From NCBI GenBank assembly GCA_028716365.1, contig JAQUPZ010000008.1:238058-302057 (forward strand): a DNA stretch of 64,000 bases, written 5' to 3'. The first letter of the stretch is position 1. Each line of letters opens with the position of its first letter. Under the pieces are notes generated by a model. It did no database searches. It was not told the DNA's origin and was given only the letters and a program-made list of their open reading frames with translations. Shown piece by piece: positions 27,738 through 38,291 of this stretch. The position numbers were made by a program, and so were the translations under genes. Origin of the DNA: Kiritimatiellia bacterium. GTDB taxonomy: Bacteria; Verrucomicrobiota; Kiritimatiellia; UBA8416; YA12-FULL-48-11.

Positions 27738-29096
27738 TTATAATTTCCACGGGGCACGATAGACACGACCGAGCATACTGTTTGCCCCATCATCGCCAAC
27801 AAACCGCTCTGCCACAGGGTCCCACTGTAATTTCCTTTTGAGCTGCATTGCTATGTTGGCAATATGGCATAACGATGCAGACCTGTGACCGACTTCCACC
27901 GGCGCCTCCGGTTCGCCACGCGTCTTGATACAGTCAATAAAATTACGGAAATGATTAATGCTGTAGCCGAGGTGAATTTCGTCACGACCGATGATTGATG
28001 TTTTCAAGGATTCAGGCTCGGTATAAAATCCGCCATAACCCGTTTCAACCCAGCCTTCTGTTCCCTCGAACCGGCAGGAAACGTTATCATGCCGGGTAAT
28101 GCATTCCAGCTCCACGCCATTGGCATATCTGGCGCGGAAATTCACAATCTTGGCCACATCGAAAAGTCCATCGGTGGGCCATTCGCTGCCGGCATCTTCG
28201 ATTTCAACTGGTCCGGAAAGTTCAGTATTATTACCCCACTGGGCAATGTCCAGCGAATGTGCACCATAATTGGTGACTTGGCCATCTGAATAATCGAGGA
28301 TAAAACGGTAATTATAAAGACACCTGTCCTTGTGATATGGTTTCCATGGCGCCGGGCCCAGCCACATATCGTAATCGAAGCCGTCAGGTATCGGCATGGG
28401 TGTCCATGCGCCTTCAGGAGCTGTTTTATTCCATGGTCCGACGACAGTCATAATCCGCTTCAGCTTTCCAATACGGCCATTACGAACAAGTTCACATGCA
28501 AACTTTGTCCGGCGGTTTGACCGTTCGTGACTGCCCGTTTGAAGGACAACACCGCAACTGCGGACGGCCTCGACCATCGCGCGACCATCTTGCACCGTCA
28601 GACTCAGCGGCTTTTCACAGTAAATATCTTTTCCCGCGCGTGCCGCCATGATGGTCATTACGGCGTGCCATTGATCGGGAACAACAATTGTGACTGCATC
28701 AACGTCCGGCCGGGCAAGAACCTCGCGGAAATCGGTATATGCATCACAGCCACGAAAAATACCTGAACGTTTATGTTCAGTGTAGAATTTGTCCACGATC
28801 ATACGGGCAGGCTCGCGCCCCAGGAACTGGTCTTCTGTTTTATAGCCGCCGCTTGCGCGGTTGACATCACAGACGGCAATAACCTGCACATCATTTTCCA
28901 CCAGCAACGCGCGCATGTCCTGGACGCCCTGGTTTCCGGTGCCGATACACGCAACGTTGATACGATTACTCGGCGCCGGTTTGTCATCAAGTCCAAGCGC
29001 TGAAGAGGGGATCACGACCGGGGCCGCTCCGGCAGTAAGAATACCACCCAGGAAATGTCTCCGTGAAAACTTTACCGGTTGAACTCTTTTTTTCAC
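27738..29096 (-). CDS. Tat-exported Gfo/Idh/MocA-family oxidoreductase
   Basis: A 452-aa second exported Gfo/Idh homologue. I prefer the GTG at 29096, spaced 5 nt from AAGGTGA, over the GTG at 29105, which overlaps that SD. Leader: FSRRHFLGGILTAGAAPVVI. Rossmann motif INVACIGTGNQGVQD, VTIVVPDQWHAVMTIMAARA, DIYCEKPLSLT (catalytic Lys), and the planctomycete-type FILDYSDGQVTNYGAHSLDI. It differs clearly from the copy at 23.3 kb, so the pair is not a recent duplication and probably handles different substrates or steps. It follows a repeat-bearing gap after the large GH2 gene. Confidence 0.9.
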   Translation of the reverse strand: MKKRVQPVKFSRRHFLGGILTAGAAPVVIPSSALGLDDKPAPSNRINVACIGTGNQGVQDMRALLVENDVQVIAVCDVNRASGGYKTEDQFLGREPARMIVDKFYTEHKRSGIFRGCDAYTDFREVLARPDVDAVTIVVPDQWHAVMTIMAARAGKDIYCEKPLSLTVQDGRAMVEAVRSCGVVLQTGSHERSNRRTKFACELVRNGRIGKLKRIMTVVGPWNKTAPEGAWTPMPIPDGFDYDMWLGPAPWKPYHKDRCLYNYRFILDYSDGQVTNYGAHSLDIAQWGNNTELSGPVEIEDAGSEWPTDGLFDVAKIVNFRARYANGVELECITRHDNVSCRFEGTEGWVETGYGGFYTEPESLKTSIIGRDEIHLGYSINHFRNFIDCIKTRGEPEAPVEVGHRSASLCHIANIAMQLKRKLQWDPVAERFVGDDGANSMLGRVYRAPWKL

Positions 29097-29181
29097 AACA
29101 GTCACCTTTTTTCTGTTTATACTTCACTTGTATTTCCACGTCAACAGAACGAAATAGCGTATTTACTCAGTTATCGGGTCG

Positions 29182-29240
29182 TTGTAGCCACGGCGCTCTG
29201 TCGCCGTGCAAAGACGCCCCGACAGAGCGGGGCGGCTACA
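29182..29240. repeat. Two-hairpin palindromic repeat with complementary loops
   Basis: TGTAGCC (29183-29189) and GGCTACA (29234-29240) enclose two hairpins: CACGGCG-ctctgt-CGCCGTG (29189-29208) and CGCCCCG-acagag-CGGGGCG (29215-29234). The two six-base loops are perfectly complementary. It lies in the gap between the large GH2 gene and the Gfo/Idh gene; a folded-mRNA or REP-like mobile element are both possible. Confidence 0.8.
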
Positions 29241-29305
29241 AATTAATTCTGTTGAGACACTACGGTATATCCTGATATCCATACCGCGAAATAAAAGTGT
29301 TATTT

Positions 29306-32300
29306 TCAACGTTTGTAAATTACAAGCTTCTGAATGGACAGATTCCGGTCTTCGGGTGGCCGGTATTCATCATTTGTGAATACGAGTTTGATTTCATGTT
29401 CACCCTTGGACACTTCTGTATCCAGTGTATATGGCCGCCAGCCGTCGGACTTCAATTCAATGGTGCCAATGGGTTTACTGTCAAGTTGCACATTCACAAT
29501 CGGGTAAATGTTGTTTAATGACGTCCCGGATGCGACAAGTTCAAACGTGTATTTGCCGCTGGTAGCGAAAACGGCTTTTGTTGTGACGTAACCGGAACAG
29601 GCGAGACTCAAACGGTCGGACTGCCGGCCGAAACCAGACATGGTTTTATCTTCTATAAAAGCATCCGGACCGATGACGTCACCCCATGCATCCTCAAAAT
29701 CCGTACCAAGTGCTGTAAAAAGTCCCTGCGCGTACTGGATTGCTTTCTGAGTATTACGCTCCTCTGAACTCCAGGTGATTTCATCCAGCACAGCACATCC
29801 TTTGCCCACGTCAAATCTCGCAACAAAGGCAGGCCGTGTAAGCCCGACAAACCCTTCAGCACCGGGCGGCATACGGACAATGTCCACCTGTTTTACGAAC
29901 ATGTTGCGATCTTCGCCGGGTTTACTGGCATCATTGATAAAGCTGATTTTAACCATGTGCCTGCCTTTTCGCAGCTCGCACGGCGCAGAAACAGTAATCC
30001 AGTCGCTACTAGGGACAGAGACAAGATTCACCACCTCATCGTCCAGAGCCACCTGCATCATGGGCCAGATGCCATCCAACGGTGTGCCTTTCGTGATAAT
30101 AGTAATGCCATACCGACCATCTTCGGTAATATCGATCTCTTTTGAAACCGATCCTGTCGTACACATGATAATGTGGTCCCTGGCTTTACTGATTAAATAG
30201 CCCTCAGTGGTCATCTCGGTGGCCGGCAGGGACAGGATTGTCGGTCCAGTCTTATGAGATACGAGTGCGTAATCCGCAACTCCATCTGCGAGCGGCGTAT
30301 GCGAATAACCCGGTCCCTCGTGCTTGCCAAGCCAGTATAGCGATTCGCGTGTCCAACCTGAAGTCATAGTGTCCGCCCAATTGATCTTTGCCACTCGCCC
30401 ACGGTGCGGCTGAAGAGCGACATCCTTGGGGAAAATTTCATTAAGTTTTTCCATGTCCTGCGGGGTAAGTTTATGAAAGATCACACGTCCGCCTGTTTCC
30501 AGATACGATTTGATTTTCTTCTGTTGTATTGTGATTTCGTTCATGTCACCCGCGATGATAAGCAGTCCTCCCTGCGGAAGTTCGCTTTGTGCCAGTTTAC
30601 CAGTGACATCCGTGAACCGGAGACGCATGGCCGTTAAAAGCCGTTTGAAATCCTGTGAATCGGAAACCACCAGTGTCGATCGCGTATCCGGCATAAAAGT
30701 GGCGAGATAGTTTATGGTATTCTGGAAGATCTGTTTCGCAACGGGTTCGGTATCGAACTTTTCCATCATTTTCAACTGGCACAGAATGAAAGTTCCCTTG
30801 CCACGCGGCAGTTCAAGAAGCGGGGAGTATGAAAGTCCTGAGGCACTGCCCGACACAACAATGGGCCGGCATCCGCCGCTCATCGGACGCATGATTTCAT
30901 TTCCCGAAACAAGATTGTCTCCGCGCCAGAATTTCAAATCGTCCGCGGAAATATTCCTCAAGACAGGATGGTTAGAAGTTTGGGGAAATGTCATGGTCGA
31001 TGCGTGGCTGGACAACTGAACGGGCATAAGGTTGTCCGGATATTCAGTTTGTATCAGGACGAATACTCGCCCACCACCACGTACAAATTCCATCAACCGG
31101 TCACGATCAGGATTGACTTTCCCAATTAAACGTCCCTGTTCAGGCGCCGATGCTTTCAGGGCATGTTCGCCGATAATAACTATATTTGCATCACCCGGTA
31201 TCGTGGCGAGTGAGGAAATTTTCTGTAAAGCAAGACCTGTGTCGGAAAGCTGTTTTCCGGTTTTCCCTTCAGGATCATAAATGACCGTTTTACAACAATC
31301 TGGAACCGATAGCCCTGTCTTAGGGAAAACTCGATATGGTTTACTGTCTTCGAAACAGACCTTTTGTCCACCTGACAGTAATTTTATATTAAACGTGGCA
31401 TCAGCAGGTACTGTCACAGAAGGTGTCTTAAATTTTACAGTCAACACTTTGTGTTCAGCGGGACCGAGCTTCACGGATTCTTTTCCATCTGCAACGGTCT
31501 TACCCTGGCAGACAAGGTTCCACGTCAGCGTGAATTTACCATTGGCGAAAGTATCATTGTAGATTACAAGAGTTCGCGTGATTTTGTCACCGGCGTAGAA
31601 ACGAGAGTCATATTCTTTTATAAAAATTGCGTTTGGTTGGTAACTATCACGCACGGAAACCCATAAAGGATTTTTCTCACGGGCAAGCACACCGCCCGGA
31701 CCTTCAAACATTGTCCAGGGGCAGATTCCATTCACACCATACCAGCGGTACGCCTCAATCTGCATTTTCCACGATACGGCCTTGGCTAATACGCGATATT
31801 TTGAAAAGTCGTTGTATGCCTCGTCACCAAAAAAGATGGTATCGGCCGATGCATCCGGCGCTGGTATCCACAGGAATTCGCCGATGTAAAGTGGCTTTGC
31901 GCGGTCCCATTTCCACATCTCGCGTGGACCATCAACAAGCGGAATTTTCATTTTGATTTCTTCATCCATCCAGTAACAGGCATTGGGATACTTGTTGACT
32001 TTTGGGTATTCCGGATCGGGATAATGAAGGCCAACAACATCAGTTACGCCACGAACGTCCATATCAGCTTCATATGTGATTGGCCGGGTCGGATCCCATC
32101 CTTTGACAAGACCGCCCATTTTTACCAGACCGATTTTTGAAGGCCATTCTTTGTTCTTCAACCATGTTGCACAATGAAGGATCTCATTCTCGAGGCTCCA
32201 CATGATGATCGAAGGATGGTTCTTCAGATTATCAACGGTCCGGTGCAGGTGAGTGGCATAGTTTTCCCACCATTTATCATCTTCAAAGCGGTAGTTCTGA

Positions 32301-33424
32301 TCGCACCATACTGCACCCTCGACAACAATCAAAACGCCCACTTCATCTGCGGCTTCATAAAAACATTTCTGCCATGGTTGGGTATGCAAGCGCATGGCAA
32401 CGCAGTTTGCATCTTTGATCGCGCGGAACATCTGTGCAGCATCGCTCTTGTCCTCGATCTTATGCTGTGGCCAGGTTGATGTGGCGAGAAGATTGATGCG
32501 GGTCCCATTCAGATAAAAGTCATTTTTCTCTATCCAGAATTCGCGGAAACCAAAACGTGTCGAACAGATGTCATGATCGACGATTTCAATACGAAGGTTG
32601 TAAAGGTTGGGTGACAAATGGCTCCACAGTTTTGGGTCAGGCCAATTCTGCGAGATGGTCATGGTTTTGGACTCACCGGGCTTGAGCGTGATTTTCGATT
32701 CAGGCAAATCAAGTTCTTTTGTGTTATCCCTGTAATCCAAAACCTGTGCTTTAACCGTGATTTCCTTTTGCGAGGCATCCTCATTCGCAATGGTTACATC
32801 AGCGTTAATCTGTTTCTTACGTACTGATGTCTTTACAAACACATCGTCTACATGCACTGGTGGTAGAATACGCAGTGTAACGTCATCCCATATCCCGTAG
32901 AGTGAAAAAAGTCCGCCAATCGGAGACAGAAGGGCATTCTTCGGCTGACCACGAAGTTCATCCCAGCTTTTGGTTGAACCAAGCTCTTTCTTTTCACTGA
33001 AGATACCGGTCCAATCGTGGATACCGACCAGCAATTCGTTTGAAGTCCCCAATTTGATAGCGCCAGTTATGTCAATATCGAATGGTTCGTACCCACCGAA
33101 GTTTCCACCAACTTTCTGTCCATTCAACACTACGACGCTGTTGAATTTCACCCCGCCGAAATGAAGTTTGATGCGTTTACCAGCCCAGGCCGTACTTGCA
33201 TCGAAAGTCCGTTTGAACCATGCGCGTTCATAATTCGTCCCGTAGATATAACCCGGTACACGAACTGGTTTCCAATCCCCCTTTGGTAGTGCAGAAAGGT
33301 CATCCACCTTTTGCATGAGCCACTCGCCATTTAGATTAATTTCAGACCTAGGCGCATTGGCGGCCATGAGCCGCAATGTCATCAACATAAAAACAATCGA
33401 AATGATCGTAATCGATTTCTTCAT
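29306..33424 (-). CDS. Very large secreted GH2-type glycosidase with extra beta domains
   Basis: A 1372-aa exported enzyme. Start ATG 33424 (MKKSITIISIVFMLMTLRLM, signal peptide) with AAGGAGAG upstream. Order: GH2 sugar-binding domain (LNGEWLMQKVDDLSALPKGD, RIKLHFGGVKFNSVVVLNGQ), Ig-like domain, barrel (about 300-600) with acid/base Glu in MWSLENEILHCATW and a nucleophile candidate in LYIGEFLWIP, then about 400 residues that include a flavodoxin-like or GATase-like region (FVRGGGRVFVLIQTEYPD), and two C-terminal carbohydrate-binding sandwiches each with the phrase PPEDRN or PGEDRN. Twice the size of the other GH2 enzyme. It lies 24 nt after the LamG protein gene. Substrate unknown. Confidence 0.8.
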   Translation of the reverse strand: MKKSITIISIVFMLMTLRLMAANAPRSEINLNGEWLMQKVDDLSALPKGDWKPVRVPGYIYGTNYERAWFKRTFDASTAWAGKRIKLHFGGVKFNSVVVLNGQKVGGNFGGYEPFDIDITGAIKLGTSNELLVGIHDWTGIFSEKKELGSTKSWDELRGQPKNALLSPIGGLFSLYGIWDDVTLRILPPVHVDDVFVKTSVRKKQINADVTIANEDASQKEITVKAQVLDYRDNTKELDLPESKITLKPGESKTMTISQNWPDPKLWSHLSPNLYNLRIEIVDHDICSTRFGFREFWIEKNDFYLNGTRINLLATSTWPQHKIEDKSDAAQMFRAIKDANCVAMRLHTQPWQKCFYEAADEVGVLIVVEGAVWCDQNYRFEDDKWWENYATHLHRTVDNLKNHPSIIMWSLENEILHCATWLKNKEWPSKIGLVKMGGLVKGWDPTRPITYEADMDVRGVTDVVGLHYPDPEYPKVNKYPNACYWMDEEIKMKIPLVDGPREMWKWDRAKPLYIGEFLWIPAPDASADTIFFGDEAYNDFSKYRVLAKAVSWKMQIEAYRWYGVNGICPWTMFEGPGGVLAREKNPLWVSVRDSYQPNAIFIKEYDSRFYAGDKITRTLVIYNDTFANGKFTLTWNLVCQGKTVADGKESVKLGPAEHKVLTVKFKTPSVTVPADATFNIKLLSGGQKVCFEDSKPYRVFPKTGLSVPDCCKTVIYDPEGKTGKQLSDTGLALQKISSLATIPGDANIVIIGEHALKASAPEQGRLIGKVNPDRDRLMEFVRGGGRVFVLIQTEYPDNLMPVQLSSHASTMTFPQTSNHPVLRNISADDLKFWRGDNLVSGNEIMRPMSGGCRPIVVSGSASGLSYSPLLELPRGKGTFILCQLKMMEKFDTEPVAKQIFQNTINYLATFMPDTRSTLVVSDSQDFKRLLTAMRLRFTDVTGKLAQSELPQGGLLIIAGDMNEITIQQKKIKSYLETGGRVIFHKLTPQDMEKLNEIFPKDVALQPHRGRVAKINWADTMTSGWTRESLYWLGKHEGPGYSHTPLADGVADYALVSHKTGPTILSLPATEMTTEGYLISKARDHIIMCTTGSVSKEIDITEDGRYGITIITKGTPLDGIWPMMQVALDDEVVNLVSVPSSDWITVSAPCELRKGRHMVKISFINDASKPGEDRNMFVKQVDIVRMPPGAEGFVGLTRPAFVARFDVGKGCAVLDEITWSSEERNTQKAIQYAQGLFTALGTDFEDAWGDVIGPDAFIEDKTMSGFGRQSDRLSLACSGYVTTKAVFATSGKYTFELVASGTSLNNIYPIVNVQLDSKPIGTIELKSDGWRPYTLDTEVSKGEHEIKLVFTNDEYRPPEDRNLSIQKLVIYKR

Positions 33425-33448
33425 GTGGCTCTCCTTTTCCATTGGTCA

Positions 33449-36400
33449 TTATGGTGCCAACGTGCGTACATCCCAGGGTCGTACCTGTAACATTACCCGG
33501 AGTTCTGAACCAACAGTCCTGATCTCGCATGAGGTATTGAATGCCAGATCGCGCAAACCCTTCTTTGCATAACGTGGTGGTAACACCAGAGTGATATTAC
33601 GCGCTTCGCCGCAATCATTAACAATGCTGATACGGTCCCGGAACATGCGTACACAAAGGCGCGGGTCAGAGGCAGCTTCCGCCGGTTCAATGCGACCGGT
33701 GAATGGTTTTGGTTCGACCATCGGCAGGCCGCGATAAGCTCTGCAGAATTCACGCAGATCAACCTCATGCCCCATGGTCGCGCGGAACCAGTTATAAAAA
33801 CAGATACTGCCGGGATTCTGGTATCTCAACGCGTGTGTCATAGGTTCATAGAATGCGCGGCCAACAGGGGAACCTGGTCCAACACGGAAACCCAACGGAT
33901 GCGATGGAAGTTCCCAGTAGATGTAATACAACTCAACACCACTCGGTTCCTCGGACTTGAAATAGGTATTGATTGGCGGCTGGAAAAAGAAAAGTTTGTT
34001 CCATATCGGCATCCAATAGCGATCAGCATCAATACCAATCACACGGGAAAGAACTATATTTGAATCATTGATGTAAAGAGTTGGATCGTAACCGTGATAT
34101 TTATGCAGAGTTAGAAAATCTACCGGCTCTTTTTCCCAGTCACGCTTTTCGCCTGGATCATTGGCTGGTATCTTCGTGAAGACAATAAGTTTTTTGCTAT
34201 GATCTATTTTCCGAATGGCCTTTGTCAGGCGCCGCCAATGATCATGAATACGTTTACAGCGCCATTCGATCCATCGTTCCCATGCATTGTTTTTCAGCCA
34301 GTTGTACCTGCTCTGCGGGTCACCTGCAGTACCGCCGACTTTAAGATCACAGTCCTTTTCGAACTCACGAATGTCAAACTCGCTGTAACCCGATTTTTCA
34401 GGCACATTTGCACGTTTTGTGCCCACATAAAGACTTCCAAATTTGCCGTTTGCGCGGAATCCAACAGCCGGCACATTTGGCCATCCTTTTGTTTTCAGGG
34501 TCAGTTCACACAGCATTTTCTCCAGCAGTTCCTCCACCTGCGGATGAATCGGATCGGGGACCACCCCGAAAAATTTCATGGTCTGGTTTGAGGAGGTAAG
34601 CTGGTATGCCTCCTGATCGGCATAAAGATGCTTGCCTGCATCGTCTGAAAGATAAAACACCATTGAGTCAATACGAGGTACAATTTCGATTTGTTTGTCC
34701 TTCATGATTTCAAGTGTGTCCTCAAATACATCACCTTTGTTCCGGTTGGTGAATATGGCGGACTGGAATTCCGCGGCCCTTGAAAACTGGTACGGATGAA
34801 ATTCAAGCCGATTGAAACCCATGAAGCGCAGGTAGTCGGCAAGTGTATCGACAGATGCACGGCGTGTACCTTCCGTACCGGCGGAAAAACCATACTCGTT
34901 ATAAAGCGGACTTACCCAAGGATAGAACAGACTGACACTGCGTTCAGCGTCGGTCACGGTCGCGGGAATGTCAGAAAGGTCGGCCGTTATTTCATAGACT
35001 GCGAGACGGGCCACAGCCGCACCTGTTCCCTCGTCCGGCTTTAACTCGTGAATTGAATCGGTTATCGTGGCTGTCACCGCATCACTTTTTGGATAGAACA
35101 AGGTGACTTGCTGAAATGGCTTATTGTCGATGGGATATTCGCGTCCAGTATAAGTCACGTTGAGGTTTATGAGATCACGACTGCCCGCGCCGCTTGTTAC
35201 CAGCGCAGAAGACAAAATACTGCCGGGGGCAACATCGATTGCGGTTTCGAGATAGCGTTCCCGATCATTGATTGTTTCAGCCACGAGAAGGTGCGGAACG
35301 GGCCGCAGTTCACAGGAGAGTCGAAACTGAAATCCCGGCAGTACACGGGATGAACGGCCATAAACTTTCTTTTCTTCTTTGACACTCCCGCGTGACCCTG
35401 TAATCCGGTATTTACGACCATCGGACAGGGTTGTTACATGGGAAACACCCCATTCACGGAAGTTGTGATTGGTTGTGGTGCAATCGACTTCATCTACAAG
35501 CCGACAGGGAACAACATCAACAATACGTCCTGAATTGACCAACGACTTGCACAGTTCCTGGCCGGCTACATCATAGGGCCTTACCGCACCATCGAACCAG
35601 AATGCTTTTCCACTGCCGGGTGCCAGGTAAACCTCGTTATTACGCAGGACCTTGCCGTCCAGGAACTGCCATCGCGACTGAGCATCAGTCACAAGGGGCT
35701 TGGAAACCACTTTGACATTCGATTGCCAAGCCTTTGTGTCCGTTGTAACAGTTCCGCCCAGGGTTGCTGTAAGTTCATGGGTTCCCGGCGGAATGTGACA
35801 GTAAGAAGGAAGCGTAAACTGAAAGGGACCATACACAGCCGAACCTTTTTGTAATTTTACTTCAGCGGTATCTGCCACACACGGCAACAGCAGACCATCC
35901 AGACTTATGACAAGTGCCAGGCTATCCGTAATCGCCTCGTTCGCCTCACAGGCAATTGAAACCGGAAATGGACTATCGGACACAATTTTCCTCGGTACCG
36001 AAAGCCGGGTAGGGGTGACAACCGGCAGAATTTTATTGGCGCTCACCCGCAGGATTTGTCCTGTATCCAGCGGTATATTGTAAATTTTTACGTCCTGAAT
36101 CAGCGCCTGTGCCGGGGAAATACCGCTCCAATTGGCACCGATGAAAAATTTCGTTCCCTGTTTTGGTTCCCACGTCAGCGAAAGAGAACCGACAAGCTGT
36201 CCATCCACAAACAGCCAGGTACCCGTTTTACAGTCCCACGCCGCCGCGACATGGTGCCATTCGCCTGTTTTCCAGCCAGCTATTCCAAACGTGACATCAC
36301 GCGGGTTTTCTGTTCGGATATCGAAACGCAGACGGTCGCCTGCGCTCCATTTCCACAGGTGGATGTTGTTTGCCGCGGCTTTTCCAAAATCAATATCATC

Positions 36401-36736
36401 GGAGAAAAAACTGTGGTTCTGTCCTTCGGCGCCGTCCCACAATGGACTGACCCACATCGCAATGGTACCGCGTGTTTTATCGAGATTACCTGCGACAGGA
36501 TAGGAGAGGACACACTTGCCATCCGCCACAAATGCCCTGCCGTGGTGACCGGAAACGAAGGATGGAACACCTTTTGTTTCCACCTTTCCGGTACCGGTCT
36601 GCAGATCGACCGTACCATCCAGATCAGCCTGGAAAAGAAGTTTCGGTTCCTCGCCGAAAGCCAGCGCCGATGACAGGATGACGGGAACAAGGAAGAAGAA
36701 ACTGCTTTTCAGAGATGACCAGAGCAAAGTTCTCAT
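33449..36736 (-). CDS. Large secreted LamG-domain protein with TIM-barrel-like region
   Basis: A 1095-aa exported protein: signal peptide to ALAFGEE, LamG/concanavalin-like domain (about 30-230; GTIAMWVSPLWDGAEG, GEWHHVAAAWDCKTGTW, VKIYN), several beta-rich domains, then a barrel-like part (about 620-980) with FNRLEFHPYQFSR, EIVPRIDSMVFYLSD and KLIVFTKIPAND, and a beta-sandwich end. No known GH family is certain. The acidic residues in RIDSMVF and in YEPMTHALRY may be catalytic (guess). SD GAGGT precedes the ATG. First of two closely spaced genes with the large GH2, so probably a substrate-specific partner. Confidence 0.7.
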   Translation of the reverse strand: MRTLLWSSLKSSFFFLVPVILSSALAFGEEPKLLFQADLDGTVDLQTGTGKVETKGVPSFVSGHHGRAFVADGKCVLSYPVAGNLDKTRGTIAMWVSPLWDGAEGQNHSFFSDDIDFGKAAANNIHLWKWSAGDRLRFDIRTENPRDVTFGIAGWKTGEWHHVAAAWDCKTGTWLFVDGQLVGSLSLTWEPKQGTKFFIGANWSGISPAQALIQDVKIYNIPLDTGQILRVSANKILPVVTPTRLSVPRKIVSDSPFPVSIACEANEAITDSLALVISLDGLLLPCVADTAEVKLQKGSAVYGPFQFTLPSYCHIPPGTHELTATLGGTVTTDTKAWQSNVKVVSKPLVTDAQSRWQFLDGKVLRNNEVYLAPGSGKAFWFDGAVRPYDVAGQELCKSLVNSGRIVDVVPCRLVDEVDCTTTNHNFREWGVSHVTTLSDGRKYRITGSRGSVKEEKKVYGRSSRVLPGFQFRLSCELRPVPHLLVAETINDRERYLETAIDVAPGSILSSALVTSGAGSRDLINLNVTYTGREYPIDNKPFQQVTLFYPKSDAVTATITDSIHELKPDEGTGAAVARLAVYEITADLSDIPATVTDAERSVSLFYPWVSPLYNEYGFSAGTEGTRRASVDTLADYLRFMGFNRLEFHPYQFSRAAEFQSAIFTNRNKGDVFEDTLEIMKDKQIEIVPRIDSMVFYLSDDAGKHLYADQEAYQLTSSNQTMKFFGVVPDPIHPQVEELLEKMLCELTLKTKGWPNVPAVGFRANGKFGSLYVGTKRANVPEKSGYSEFDIREFEKDCDLKVGGTAGDPQSRYNWLKNNAWERWIEWRCKRIHDHWRRLTKAIRKIDHSKKLIVFTKIPANDPGEKRDWEKEPVDFLTLHKYHGYDPTLYINDSNIVLSRVIGIDADRYWMPIWNKLFFFQPPINTYFKSEEPSGVELYYIYWELPSHPLGFRVGPGSPVGRAFYEPMTHALRYQNPGSICFYNWFRATMGHEVDLREFCRAYRGLPMVEPKPFTGRIEPAEAASDPRLCVRMFRDRISIVNDCGEARNITLVLPPRYAKKGLRDLAFNTSCEIRTVGSELRVMLQVRPWDVRTLAP

Positions 36737-36859
36737 CGTAGACCTCGTTGTAGTGAATTGGAATAAAGTTGGTGAATTCTTAGCAGGTTACGGTGGGTAA
36801 TGTAAAGACTGATCACCCCATTACGAATACAAATAGGAATATTTTCTTCTTATAAAATC

Positions 36860-38257
36860 TCAAGAACCGGAAGCTGGGGTTGTTTGTTTGATTTTGAAGA
36901 CGAATGCGTGTTTGCAAGGAGGCTTTGCAGATACGCCAGAAGGAATACTTACCGTCGTTCCCTGCGGGCCTGGATGCCACTTCAGAGGTTCGGCAATACC
37001 CAGCAAATGAATTTCTGATCCGGCAACTGGTTGCGGACCGGGGATAGTAAGTTCTTCAGGAAGCGTCTCTTTATCTTCTTCAGGAAGATAGATGGCGTAC
37101 ACTGTATTCCCGCGGCTGGTGAACGCGATACGCCCTTCCTTGTATGGAGCGATGGTGCGCGTGCCGTGAATGGCCTCGGCATTAATGGCCATCCAGTTGC
37201 CGATTTCTTCCAATCGCTGTACTGCAACAGCCGGCAATTTTCCATCAGGCTGCGGTCCGATATTGAGCAGGAAGTTGCCACCCTTGGCAACAATGTCCAC
37301 CAGCAGATGGATAAGCTGGCGTGTTGATTTATATTTATCGTCGGGTTTGAACGACCACTGATCTCCCATAGTCATGCAAGTTTCCCAGGTGTACGACAGC
37401 GGTTCCTTTGGTACCTGCTGTTCGGGAGTACGGTAATTCTCGTGCTTGGTACGGGCCGTTCGATCGACAATAATCAAATCGGGTTGGTGGCGGCGTGCCA
37501 TCTCTGCAAGACGGTCCATCTGAACATCCTGTTTCGGCGGGCGAACCTGTCCACCATCGAGCCAGAGAATGTCAATCTTGCCATAGTTGGTCATTAACTC
37601 TTCGATCTGGCCATGGACGAAACTGACAAACTTTGCCCATCGTTCGGGTTCTTTGGCTGTATCGTAGTTGGGATTGCGGTCCTTTGCTGGGCGCTCCGGA
37701 TCCCAGTAAGAAGGATGATGCCAGTCGGATTTGGAGAAATATGCTCCGATTCCAAATCCCTCGGCACGAAAAGCGGCAAACACTTCGGCGGCAATATCGG
37801 GATGCGCGGATTTGCTGTAAGGACAGTCAGGTGCGGTGACACGGTAATCCGTCTGTTTTGTATCGAACATGGAAAAGCCATCGTGGTGCTTGGTTGTGAA
37901 CATTACGTATTTCATGCCAGCACGTTTGGCTACCTTGGCCCATTCCTTTGGCTCGAAACTGGTCGGGTTGAAGGTTTTGTTCTGCGCCCAGTATTTCTTG
38001 CGGAATTCAAGCATCTCTTCAAAAGTATTAATGGAGGGGTTGGACCATTTTTTGTCGGCAAAAACGAGCGGCCATGATTCAATACAGCCGAGCTGACTAT
38101 ACGCACCCCAGTGCATAAACAGACCAAATTTCTGATCGCGGAACCATTCCAGGCGCTTGGCAAGATGTTCATCCACAGGAGCAATAGTTTCGGCGGCAGT
38201 GGTAATACGAGGCAGACAGATAATTGAAAATATTATGGCGAGCAATATGCGATACAT
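36860..38257 (-). CDS. Secreted alpha-L-fucosidase (GH29)
   Basis: A 465-aa exported retaining fucosidase. Start ATG 38257 (MYRILLAIIFSIICL) with AAGGAGAT upstream. Signature segments: FGLFMHWGAYSQLG, AKRAGMKYVMFTTKHHDGFS (the His-His-Asp-Gly of the active site), GIGAYFSKSDWHHP, and KIDILWLDGG holding the nucleophile Asp. The C-terminal part has a beta-sandwich. It removes terminal alpha-L-fucose in the periplasm or outside the cell. Neighbours are a DUF1080 protein upstream and the LamG gene downstream, at the head of the glycan cluster. Confidence 0.92.
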   Translation of the reverse strand: MYRILLAIIFSIICLPRITTAAETIAPVDEHLAKRLEWFRDQKFGLFMHWGAYSQLGCIESWPLVFADKKWSNPSINTFEEMLEFRKKYWAQNKTFNPTSFEPKEWAKVAKRAGMKYVMFTTKHHDGFSMFDTKQTDYRVTAPDCPYSKSAHPDIAAEVFAAFRAEGFGIGAYFSKSDWHHPSYWDPERPAKDRNPNYDTAKEPERWAKFVSFVHGQIEELMTNYGKIDILWLDGGQVRPPKQDVQMDRLAEMARRHQPDLIIVDRTARTKHENYRTPEQQVPKEPLSYTWETCMTMGDQWSFKPDDKYKSTRQLIHLLVDIVAKGGNFLLNIGPQPDGKLPAVAVQRLEEIGNWMAINAEAIHGTRTIAPYKEGRIAFTSRGNTVYAIYLPEEDKETLPEELTIPGPQPVAGSEIHLLGIAEPLKWHPGPQGTTVSIPSGVSAKPPCKHAFVFKIKQTTPASGS

Positions 38258-38291
38258 ACCATCTCCTTTACAACGGCTCGTCAGTAGCCTC

